Shown piece after piece: positions 1-52,700 of a DNA stretch of 64,000 nt. The DNA is taken from assembly GCF_030867145.1 (NCBI RefSeq), contig NC_134417.1:8781577-8845576 (forward strand), given 5' to 3'. Numbering within the stretch: position 1 is the first letter of the stretch; each line of letters opens with the position of its first letter. The notes under the pieces are model-generated. The model saw only the letters and a list, made by a program, of their open reading frames with translations, made no database searches and was not told the origin of the DNA. The position numbers and the translations under genes were made by a program. This DNA comes from Opisthocomus hoazin (taxonomy: Eukaryota; Chordata; Aves; Opisthocomiformes; Opisthocomidae).

Positions 1-197
1 GCCTCCTGACGTGATCGCTCTGCAAACCACTTTCCAAGCTTCCTCCTGACGCAGAGCATCCCTGTGTGCCGGTCTCCAGCACAGGACCAGCGACTCTGGC
101 AGCAGCCAAGTGTTACTGCACCCCTCGGCAGGGATTAAAAACCAAACCAGCAAGCACTGAATTTGCCTGGTTTCATTTTCCAACAGTCACTTTTCAT

Positions 198-281
198 CTA
201 ATCTAGCCAAGTTTTTCTCCTAATCCCAAATTCTCCTAATCGCAACTTCTCCCAAGTTTTTCTCCTAATCTATCCAAGTTT
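198..281. repeat. Local imperfect tandem repeat
   Basis: The 19-mer CCAAGTTTTTCTCCTAATC occurs exactly at 207-225 and 252-270. Flanking words AATCTAGCCAAG and AATCTATCCAAG and a middle TTCTCCTAATC extend the pattern. It looks like a small duplicated T/C-rich unit. Confidence 0.7.
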
Positions 282-429
282 GTATGTAAAACTGCAAGTA
301 AGCTTCCAGCTTGCTTTTCTGGATATGGGTGATTTAATTTAGGGGGTGGAAGAAAAGAAAACGGTTTCAGCTTTAACCCTACTCATGCCTGCTGCAGGTA
401 GCAGCTGGGAAGCGTGGGTACATCTCCCG

Positions 430-1060
430 GCAGGGTGGAGGTGCGGCTCAGCCGCGGGTGGGATCGTGCACGTTTGCTAACACGTGTGTGAGGCGCGGCC
501 CTCGTTTGCTGCCACCCAGCTCCCGCTCCGGCCGGAGCCATGGCTTCCCTCGCTGCCTGCATGCGACCGCGCTCACCGACCCACCCGCCTGCAGCCAGGC
601 TCGGGCCCAAGGTGGCCGGGCGGTCGGAGGTGCCGCCTGTGCCCGAGGCCGTGGTCCCCACGGCAGCCGCCCGGCAGCACCCCTTGCTCTGCTCGGCTCA
701 TTCCGTACCCACCTGCCAAACCGAGAATGATTTAAAGCGCAAGCAAGCACGCTGCCAGCCCGGAGATGGAAACGGGCCCAAGCGGTGCCTTTACACAAAC
801 ACTCGATGGCAACAGCGAGCGGCGAGCGCAGAGCCCTGCGGCTGTGGCTGGAGCCAGGCTGCCTCGGGCGTTCTGCTGCCTGGAAAAGCCCCTTGCAGGA
901 CCAAAGCACAGCAAGGAAAACCCAGAAGGCAGTGCTTGTGCCCGGCTGAAACGAACCCAGCAGTCACCCGGCCTGCACGTGAGAACGGGCGGTGGCCTCG
1001 CTGCCATCAGTTCTGCAGCCTTTTGCCCTCGTGTGCAGATCCCGAGATGGCCCAGCAGCA
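430..1060. promoter_or_regulatory. Orphan CpG-rich patch
   Basis: This stretch is GC-rich with dense CpG dinucleotides, unlike the A/T-rich sequence around it. It holds overlapping GC-driven open frames on both strands, including one opening at 540 in a strong Kozak context (GGAGCC then ATGG). None resembles a protein I know. It could be an unannotated promoter, an alternative first exon or an intragenic CpG island. Confidence 0.45.
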
Positions 1061-3571
1061 GCAGGCCAGAAGTAATTCATAACTGGGGACCACTGGTGAA
1101 AAATCCAGCTGCCAGCCCTTCCTTAAAGAAATACTCAAAGTTCAAAAATGTTAAAAAATTGCTCAAAAGTCACCACCATCAGCAGGCAATGTTTCCTTTG
1201 CCAGAGACCACAGCTACACCAACGGGTAAAAGCAAAACCACAATGCGCGCAGCGGCTTTCTCTAGCGCTAAGCTGTTACGTACCCTGATTACTGAATAGA
1301 GCCACAAGCGAGCTGTAAATACCAGCTGATTGCTTTGGGGCTACAAAAGACAACACCCTGCAATAAATATGCTGGACTTGTATGAAGTGTCTGACACGTC
1401 AGGATTCACAGCTAATCCTGAGCACAGCGTTACAGCAAAGCTTGAATTTCAGAGCTGCAGCAGCCTCTGCAAGGCTGCTGGCACCACGTCTAGCTGTGAG
1501 AGGGGCTGGTGGCTCTGAAGAGGCTGTTGAACCTTTCTCTCTGTTCTCTTCCTCTACTTTTAGCAAGTAACGCTACTTCTCTGGGACAGGGCTAATGTCC
1601 CGCTTGTGGAGTACTTTTAGCTACTAACACATGGGCAAACTGTATGAAAAAGGAGAAGAAGGGATCATTAAAAAAGCCTTGCAACACATATCACTGCAGC
1701 TCAATCCCTTCGTCCCAGCCTAATCTGGTCTTTACACTCCAAGGACAGTAAATTCACAGAACTGGGACACCCGAAGAGTCAGAAAATCTTGTGTAGAGAA
1801 ATACATTTAGTGCACGCAAATATCCTGTACTCTGCTGAAATGCAAATCTGCCTTATTGCCGTCCTAATCCCCGTGCATGACACACTAATAAACGGGGGGT
1901 TTTAATACTTACCATCTGTGTTACAGATCGCTTCCCACACTGCGAGCTTGCTTGGTTACAGTTGTGCAGGCATCACAGAGAGATATATCCTGCCAACGAC
2001 AAGCTGGCTAATCCCCTGGGAGACCTTAAAATGTGAGCTGCAGTTTTCTCACTCTCCGTGGGCACTGGAGTCAGTCGTGCAATGTATGGCAATAGCTACG
2101 TTCTCATTTCATGTCTGTCATGCAAAGATAATTAAAATCTACTCTTCGATCTGAGGGGAACCATAGAGTTTCCAGATGGGTAACTACAGTGCATTTTTCA
2201 TACTGGATTAACACTTGCACCAAAAAGCCTTGCCTGTTGCCCTCCCAGCTGTTAAAAGACTACTGATGGGGCTATCACTGAAAAGCCATCGTGGACTCAG
2301 CGACAGGGAGCTGTGCAGACTTGCAGCTCACAAAACTGTGAGCTTACCTTACCCTCACCATGGCATCTCTCTTCTTGTTGAGCCAGTGGTTCTAACACCC
2401 TTCTCCAGCATCACACCGACGTCCACCCTTGGACGGTCCCCTCCTGGGATCAGGGGCTAGCTGGCCCTCCCAATGGAAACAAGCCACAGCGTGTTGGCCT
2501 AATGCAAAATACTCACTATTGTTAGCCTGCAACATTAGCAATGGTTATAATCTTGCAAATGAGGGACAGACAGCTTCATTAGCAAACCAGTAAAGAGCCT
2601 GCTTCAGCATATTAAGCTGGCCACCCGCTCGGTGACATTACACCAGGAGGGATGTACCGGGCATTGCCGGAGGGAGCTTCTCGTTTTCCCACACAGCCAG
2701 GCTGCAGCACAACTGCTGCCAGAAAGCCACGCAGAGGACAAGCCTGACCCGCGAGAGGTTTTTATAGACTGTCAGGGGCAAAGCTGCAAGAAAGTAAAAC
2801 TCTTCAAATGCCTCATGGTCCTTGTTGTGCAGCTGGGGTCCAGAAAGCCACTGGCAGGGCTATGCAAGTGCAGCCGGACCACGCTAACCTCTGCGGATAA
2901 ATACGCCAGCCTCAGTTGGACAAAGGCTTTGATATTTTTCAGCTCTTCACACAAAAGACCACGGGCATATGCTCTCAGATGCCTTTCCCCAGTTTGGTTT
3001 GGAGCTTCAAAAAACCACTAGGCTTACATCAACCATGAAAAAATTTAATTCCACCCCCTCCCCTTTCTGAATTTAGAACGATAAAGGATCAACAGTTATG
3101 TCTGGAGTAGGGAAGCAGATATTACACATACCTTGCTTACAAAATAGCTCTGGTTTTCATGAAAAAAGTTTATTTTTCTCCCCCAGCCGTTGATGAGCAC
3201 ATGACAACCGTACAGAATAAAAGCTCAACTCCTTAGTTCTGCTCACATTCACTCAACATTTGCTCTAATCAATTATCTTATTTCATGCAATAAGAAAAGA
3301 ATGAGATTCCTGTTACGCAGCCATAATCAGTTACAGTATGAAGCTGTGTCTGTAGAACATTTCTGATTTTGAAAACTAATCATGTGCTCTGCCGTTACAT
3401 TTCTCTTGTAAAGCACTGGGCTTTTACCCAACTTCTTTCTCCCCGCCCCCTCCCTTAAAAATACTGAGGGCACTGTCTGGTCCAAGATGCCACACTCTTA
3501 CCCTGCAGAAGCTAGCTAAATTGCCCTGTAAGGAACATATTTACCCAGGGAGCCAGGCTCTGTTTTTCTAG

Positions 3572-3577
3572 TTTATT
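3572..3577 (-). terminator. FARSB: Candidate FARSB poly(A) signal
   Basis: TTTATT on the plus strand reads AATAAA on the minus strand, about 105 bp past the FARSB stop codon. It is the first canonical hexamer downstream. Another lies near 3170 in an A/T-rich stretch and could serve a longer 3' UTR. The cleavage site cannot be fixed from sequence. Confidence 0.45.
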
Positions 3578-3680
3578 GGAACATAAAAGCAGAAGTGGCT
3601 GTCCCCCGCAGAGAAAGACAAAAGAGCAGAGGGTGCTGCATGTGACAGCGGACGGCTGTAGGAGGATAAAAGTCCCGTCT

Positions 3681-45612
<41,932 letters not shown>

Positions 45613-45635
45613 GGCGGCACCCGGCTCTCCCGCAC

Positions 45636-45647
45636 CGCGCCTGCGCG
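45636..45647. promoter_or_regulatory. NRF1-like site next to the FARSB start
   Basis: CGCGCCTGCGCG is a near-palindrome one base off the NRF1 consensus (YGCGCAYGCGCR). It lies 24-35 bp before the FARSB ATG, within the likely 5' UTR or core promoter. NRF1 sites are common in housekeeping promoters. Binding is an inference. Confidence 0.4.
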
Positions 45648-45999
45648 GCCGCCCGCCGGGCCCCCGCCGCGCCGCTCTTCCCGCCGCGCTGCCTGCAGGC
45701 CGGCCGCCCTTCCTCCGGCCCGCGCCCGCCGCCCCTCCGGCTCACCGGCACCTCGGCCGGGTGCCCGTGGAGCGGGGCCGCCCGTTTCTTGCGCCTGGGG
45801 AGGGGGCGGGCAGCGCGCCCAGTGCCGGCAGCGCGGCGGGCAGCTACGGCGGGGTCATCGGCGCGTTGCCCGGGAGCCTCGCGCCCTGCCGGCGGTGTCC
45901 CTCAGCGTGAGGGGCCGCGATGGAGGGCGGGCGGCGGCGGGGCCGCGATCCCGGCGGGGAAGGGGCGCAGCCGGGACGGCGCTGGCGCACGTTTCGGTG

Positions 46000-46027
46000 T
46001 TTTTTTTTTTTTATTTTTTCTTATTGG
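46000..46027. promoter_or_regulatory. Poly(T) tract with inverted CCAAT inside the CpG island
   Basis: Thirteen T, one A, then six T, followed by CTTATTGG. It is an abrupt A/T tract in otherwise extremely GC-rich DNA, between the two start codons. ATTGG at 46023-46027 is a CCAAT box reading toward FARSB. Confidence 0.6.
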
Positions 46028-46691
46028 ATTCCCCCCCTTCCCCCCGGTGACGGTGCCTGTCCCCGCCACCTGGGGCCAAGTGCCGGCAGCGGGCAGAGGT
46101 CGTGCAACGCGCTGGCTTAACGAGGGACGAAGGCGTTAAACCCAGGCACCGCGGGGGTTTGGAGTCCTCGATCGGCTTCCGTAGGCCTTGTAACGACACG
46201 GGCCTGAGGCGCGAGGGTGTGCCGGAGGCTGGGCGCGGGCAGCGATGGCGGCGGCCGCGCGGCGGGGAAGAGCCGCTGGAGCCCCTCGGCTGCGCCGGTA
46301 CCGCCGCGCTGCCTCCGCCCCGGCTGCCGGGCGTGTGGGCCGGGGGCAGGCGCCGCGTCCCCCGGCTCAGAGCCCGGGTGGTGCCGGGCTGCGGAAGCCG
46401 CGCTGGGCGCTGCTGTAGCGGCGGTTCCGAGAGGCGCCCGGCCCCCGGGCTCTGCCCGCTCCCGGTTCGGGATCGGGCGCGGGGGAGGCAGGTGCCCGGG
46501 GCGGGCTGCGCCGGGGCGGCCGCCTCCCCGTCCCCGCCCGCTGGGGCCGCGCCCGGGCCCCGCGGCCGTGGGCAGCGCCGTTGGCGGGAGGGGGCGCGTC
46601 CCTGCGCCGCAGAGCGGGGTCCGGGGCCGTGGCTACCGGGAGCGGGAGCCGGCGGGGCCGTGCCTCCCCGCGCTGCTCTCCGGCCGTCAGC

Positions 46692-46785
46692 ATGAAGATC
46701 CAGTTTGCCCCGCTCAACGTCCCCCTAAAGCGGAGGATCCAGACAGTCGCCGTGCTGCAGTGGATCTTCTCCATCCTGCTGCTGG
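46692..46785 (+). CDS. MOGAT1: MOGAT1 coding exon 1 (residues 1-32, start codon)
   Basis: [20 protein letters not shown] then [11 protein letters not shown] and the first base of codon 32 before a GTAACA donor. The ATG has A at -3. The frame is open upstream for about 37 codons without an ATG, and the conserved MKxxFAPLN start fixes this ATG. The hydrophobic run at about 20-31 begins the first membrane segment. Confidence 0.94.
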
Positions 46786-49700
46786 GTAACAGCCTTCCTC
46801 CTTCCTGCCCTTACCCCGCAGAGAAAAGGGAAAGAATCGTCTTTTTCCGTAACCGGCGTCGCCCGTGGGCAGTGGTCTGTGTCAGCCCGTGGCTCCACGT
46901 GGGAGGAGAGGTGGCGAGCAGCTCCCCGGGTGGGCAGGAGCATCGCACTGCTGAGCTTGGGTCTTCTCTGAAAGCTTTGGATGGCTTTTTCTCTTTATTT
47001 GGGGGACTGTTTCTTTCTATGGGTTCTTTTCAAATATGATCTTAAAAAGCTAATGACCGCATCTTCTCACTGAGATGCCCACTGGGTTTCTGACAACAAC
47101 TTTGAATGTGAGCATAAAGGCTGGTACATGAGTAATGCTGTCTTTGTTACTGACTTTGTAAAATAACTTTATATACTGTAGTTCAATAAAATTCTCTTTA
47201 GGTGACAACAGCTGGTCAAGGATTGACAATGAACTGGCTTAAATGCAGCCACTTCCATAAATCTATGAAAAATGTCCTCACCTGCTTTAAGAAAGGGCTT
47301 CTAACAGCTTGACTTCGTAAACTTTTCCCGCTGATTATTCCTGTATAGTGAATTTTCCTAGTATCTTAATAGACTGCTATCACTAAACATCTGTTCACAG
47401 CCGCAAATCTTATTCTCATGGGTAGTTATCTTAAACCTGATATAATGAGTCACTTGGTAAGGTAAGCTAAGCATTAACTCTCTGGGATCAGATCCTTGGA
47501 TTGTGTAAATTGGGAAGTGGTTATTGAATAGTCTGAGTGGAACAAAACTGTTCTGAGGTGTGGAGCGACTGACTACCTGTGCGTTAGTGGAAATGTTGCA
47601 ATGTTTTACAATCGTCTATGCTTTAGGATGTACAAGGAGAAAAGAAATGTGCGCATATTTTCCTGGTATATCTTGCAAATACAGCGTCAATCAGGAGGTG
47701 GTCTGATGTTTTTCAGACAGTTGTTCTTAGGGTATAGGCCCACACGTAAATGACTGGGTACATGGGGGAAGCATGGCGGCTGTGAAGCACCTTCACAGAC
47801 TTATCCTTGGCTCTTGGCTGGTTTATGTTACCTCTAAATTGTATGTAGTTGGATTATAAACAGCTCACGTTTGTGGCTACGTTGTTAATAGCCTATGCTT
47901 TTAATTTTCTGTTATTGAATTAGATCTTGTCATGTGTCATTATTCCGGTCTAATGACAATGCCGTGGAAGTTCAGTGGCAGCGGAAGGCAACAATTTTTA
48001 TCCTAGCTTGGTTTGTAACAATGCTGCTGCAGATAATGATGTCCTGCGCTTACTAGAAGTAATCGGGCTGCAGAAAATCCACTGCTGCTGCAGTTCAGTG
48101 GGAGAAGTAGGCAGCTGTCTTCTGCAGCTGGCGCTGCCTGGGAATAAATGTCAAGGAAAATCAACGAGGAGGTGGGCTTGCAGCTGGTTACATTTAATAT
48201 AGTGAGTGCATGTGATCATGAAAAAATCTGTTTGCAAGAATGCTCAGATTTGGTTGACAGACTGATTCTAGTAGTAATCTGCTTGTGCTTTCATGGGGAT
48301 GTTTATCTTTAGAGCTAACCAAGGTGACCTGGTCATTTTGTAGGCTTACCTTTTTGGTCACAGGACAGTCAGAGTGATCTGGCTAAAAAATTTCACTTAG
48401 CTCCAGGAAAATCCAGATGACTGAATCCTAAATGACTTAAAGAAGTGAAAAATTGGTTGGTTTCTCATGTTCTGGATTGCCATTATGTCTGGATTTTTCA
48501 GCCTTTTTTTTGGTGTGCTGAGCAGACAAAGTATGGAAAGATTGTTTGTAAGCTCTTGAATTCAAAAGGACCACTTTCAAATCATTCAGGGGATGCCCCA
48601 GTACAAGTGAAATACTATGCAAATTCATCACAGCATAGGTTGGAGGAGTAGGTGTTGTTTGAGGGTTGGCATATGGCTGGAACTAGTTTAAACTATGCAA
48701 GATCTTCTGTAGACTCAGTCTTTCTTATGTAAAAATATCTGCATGTGAAAACATGAACAGATAACACCATATGATAACTGATGATTCATATTATAGATAC
48801 AAGGATTCAGTTTAGAGCAGTGAATAAATAGGGTACTGGCTTTGTTCCTAAAGTTGTTCATCTAGGTATGTGGTGAGGTGCCATAGCTTAATAAAATGGA
48901 CCGATAGGACTAACAGATAAAGTGAGATGACTCTAAAAATTAGTGCCTTGAAAGGCAAAAGCTGGATCGGGTAGTGATATTCTTTAAATCCGGGAAGTGA
49001 CATGTGAAAACATGATTTGGCACACCGAGTAAGCCGTAAGGGGCAATATGAGTCTATTAGAGCTTAGAATCCATAATGTGCCTTGGATAGAAGACTTGGA
49101 AAATCAAGCATTGGTTTTATCTTCCTGACTGAGACCCTGAAGAATAGCTGAATTTAATGTAAAAATAATGTTGTGTTGGTCTTTGCCCCTTGCTCTCCAG
49201 GCTTGCTTTATTGTAATGCTGCATGGTTTTCTGAGACTGTGGAACTGATGACTGAAAATGCCCTCTTGCTTGTGTGACTAAAGGCTGCTCACAAGTTGGC
49301 GTGAAATACATATAGGCAGTAGTTGCTGAAGACTGTGAATCTCATCACCACTCATAGAAAGAGCTTAGCACAGTATGCTGGCTTGGGCTGGGTCTGCACT
49401 ACAGATACGTTGCTTCTGCTGTACAGTGTAGGCAGAATAAACATGACTCTGCCTCAAAAAAGCTGTACAGATGTGCACAGAATTTCATTACGTACAAAAG
49501 GAAGCTCTTTAAAATTCTGGCTGTAAGTTCTTGTGCTTCCCTGCTCTGTGCTGCAAGCTGCCAAAGTTCTCCCTCAAGCAAGAAAGACAAGTTTTCATTG
49601 TAGCAGTGGTTATTCTGTTAGTTATCCAGGGGCATGGCACCAGAAGCAAAAATGAGTTCTGGAATACTGTGATCTGTGTTTAAGAGCTTCTGGGTTAGAT

Positions 49701-52700
49701 GAAAGAAATGCCCCTCTAACAGTTTCCCACCCTGTAACAGCTGAAACTGCCATGTGGTTTGCTTTCTTTTGTGCTCTAAGTGCAGCAGGCTAAAACAGTT
49801 CAGGTCAAGTTCCATGAAAAGGAAAAGTGTTCTAAATAGGATTCTTTCTTCTTTTAAGAGAGTGGTGTCAGCCTAGAGTCTAGAAAACTAAAGCTGTAAA
49901 AACTGAAAAACAGGAAACGCTAAAATGATGCTGTTGCTTGCCGTGTTAAGCAGAAATCCGAAACGGCTTCAGGCTGAAGCATGATTTCAAGTCATTAGTG
50001 TTTCACTGCTGAAACAGCAAATTCATGAAGCTTTACAATTTCAGAGTACCTACTTCGGAAAAAGGCTCAAGCAGACAATTGCGATAGATGTAGTTTTATG
50101 CCTGTGATTACTGTTATTAGAGGTTCATCAACTTGGCCAAGGGGTGACAGTCTTGGGGCAGGTCTGGCTCTGTTCCAAGCTCATGCAGCACCTGCATCAT
50201 GTCCGCCTCTGAAGCTGTGTACTGATACCCGCTTGTGGGCTCGCTGTGCCATTGCCCGGCCCAACCCCAGGCAGAAGGTCGCCTGGAGAAATGAAATCTC
50301 CAAGCCTTCAAGTGCTGCTGGACTGACTGAGGGCAAGAGCAAAGAGGTACTGTAGGTTCCGTGGTACAGCTACACAAAGAAATTGTCACTGTCAGTAAAT
50401 GCAACAGGTGTCACTGGTGTTTAGCATGAAATCTTTGGTTTTAAGCTTGGAAATCTTTTTCTTAAGAATTTTGACTGAATGAATTTTGCTGCAGTCAATA
50501 GTTATGTCTCATACCCTCCTGTTAGGAACTGGGGTAGGTTTTCTGTTTCTCGCACAGTAATTTGGCAGCGATTTACCCTTGGTATGTAAGTGTGCCTCAG
50601 TACTGCACATCTGTGAATGAGGCTCAGTTTGTATCAGGAGGTGATTAGTACCTAGGTGGGAGGTAGATCAAAAGGTTCCTTTAAAGGCAAAACAATTTAA
50701 ACAAAAATCAGTGAGATTTGATTTAAGGGCTTCTTTGCAGGTGCCTTAGCCTTTTGTTTTTCTTCCTCTCTAACATACACAAATCAAATGACAGTTTTGG
50801 AGAAAATCAAGCTAGAAGGTGAATGGGTGAGCTTCTCTGCCAGCTTCTGTGCATTTGATGTGAAAAGGCACAGTGGAATCTGAGCGTGTACAAAATCAAA
50901 TGCAGAACCGGGTAACTTGGGTGGGGTTCTGGTGTCTTGGTCCAGACAATGAGAGATGGAAATGAGAGAGATTTTAACCCTATGACAAGGATACCAAGAT
51001 TTTGTTTGGAGACTAGGTGGTGGTAGGGGAGGATGGTGCATCTTTTATGGCTCACTTTCTAGGTCCAGCAGTAGCGCACTAGTCTGTTTACTGGGGACCT
51101 AGGAAGTGACTGTTGTGCATGCACTCCTGTGTTTACTTGCAAAATAATTATTAATACAAAATCAGTACATGATAAAAGATATACTTCAATATGCATGAAG
51201 CCACAAAAGAAAATGCTAAAGACATTGGTGTATATTGAAGTACCTCCCGTTCTCTAGTGATTAAACTTCTGTGCGTGTAGCAAGTAGGATGAAGTGCTCT
51301 GTTAATTGAACTTGGCTGGAGACAGTTTTGAGTTATGAATCTGGCTTCCCAAAAGGAATAGAAATGATAAAACTTTTGCCACAGAGTAAGATATTGCTGC
51401 TGGAATAATAAGTGACTGAAGTGTTGAGAAAGCAGATGTAAGTGTAAAGCAAAAAATAACCTTCTCCCCAAACCTGTCATGATGTTTTGTTATCTGGTGC
51501 TGATTGAATTCATCAGCTGTAGCTGGCTAACTGAAATGGTCTCATTCTTCCTCAAAGCCTTTTTTAAAAAAACTCTCTTTTGATACCTAAGACAACTCAG
51601 CGAAGCTCTTTGAGCCTTTCCTAGCAGCCTGGCTGGTATTGCTACTTGTTTTTGTCAGTCTGTACTCATCTATCCCTGAAGCTTATTGCTGGCCCATGGG
51701 CAGGGACTGATGTGTGATCACAGAGAATAACAGGGTTCTTACGGATGCTTGACTGACTAGTATTTCTAGGAATGCTACCTATGTTACCTACATCTTAGGG
51801 AGGGAATTTAACCATGTCTATTAGGGAGGGAATTTAACCATGTCTATTTGTTTGTATCTCTTAAGGATAAGAACAGAAAAATGGCTGTGCTGCGTCAGGC
51901 CAAAGGCCCTGGCTTGGCAAACTGTATGTGAACTGACTGATAGTGGATGCCTAAGGAGAAACAAAAGAAACAGGAAATACGTGGACTACATTTGGCATTT
52001 TTTCTCCGGATATGGTAATTAGTAACTCGGGGATTTACTGTAGCCAGACCACTCTATCTACAAGTCAATAGCGCCTAATGCTCCATATCTCTAGTTTATC
52101 AGTATTTGTCAATGGAAGGTCTGCTTGCTTGGGAACTGGAACCAAATTCCAGGGTAAACAAGCCTATAAACCAGCCTCCAAACCTTGGCATCTGAGGGTT
52201 TGCGTTTATTATCATAGTGGTGTTGAAATCCATCTTCTTTGGTAGGAATGCTCAAATATCCTTGTGACTGGGGCCTCCAGTTGTGACCAATAAACTGAGA
52301 AAGGTCCTCCACTACAGGAGACTGGTAAGTGTTCAGCAAATGCTGATCTCCTTGCTGCCTCGGTCCTGGAGACAGCTACCAAATTCACGTGGACTTTTAA
52401 CAATTCAGTGCAGTTAGTTTACATAAAGTCCCAGTTTGTTCTTTGGGGATGTAATTCTTGCTGGGGAGCCTATATCTGCCATGGGTAGAAAGTGGCAGCA
52501 AGTTCCCCCGGTTCTGGTGAAAATCTGTATATTGGCAGAATTGCACAGACTAGTAGGATCTAAACAGGATAGTAGTAACATTATGACTCCATTTTTTTAA
52601 GAAAAGGCTTTCTATATAAAAGCTACAGAGCTGTGAACTTGCTTATTTTTGCCTTGGCAGATTGCCTCTCTCAGGTGCTGTCTGTTGTCTCAGGTCTTCC

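Larger units (their letters stand above)
1..3570. other. Flank beyond the FARSB 3' end; no gene recognised
   Basis: No exon with family similarity was found on either strand. In human, SGPP2 lies beyond the FARSB 3' end, pointing toward FARSB, so its 3' end could fall here or just outside. I see no SGPP2 coding sequence. AATAAA hexamers on the plus strand occur near 1362 and 1888. Notable content is a local imperfect repeat at 198-281 and a CpG-rich patch at 430-1060. Confidence 0.5.

Noticed and set aside
1-3570. SGPP2 coding exons expected by synteny
   Set aside because: No frame in this stretch resembles the phosphatase. Only a 3' UTR could be present, and that cannot be recognised without a reference.
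46102-46789. Overlapping GC-driven frames (190-197 codons) before MOGAT1 exon 1
   Set aside because: Several frames are open at once and none shows family similarity. The real start is fixed by the MKIQFAPLN block at 46692.
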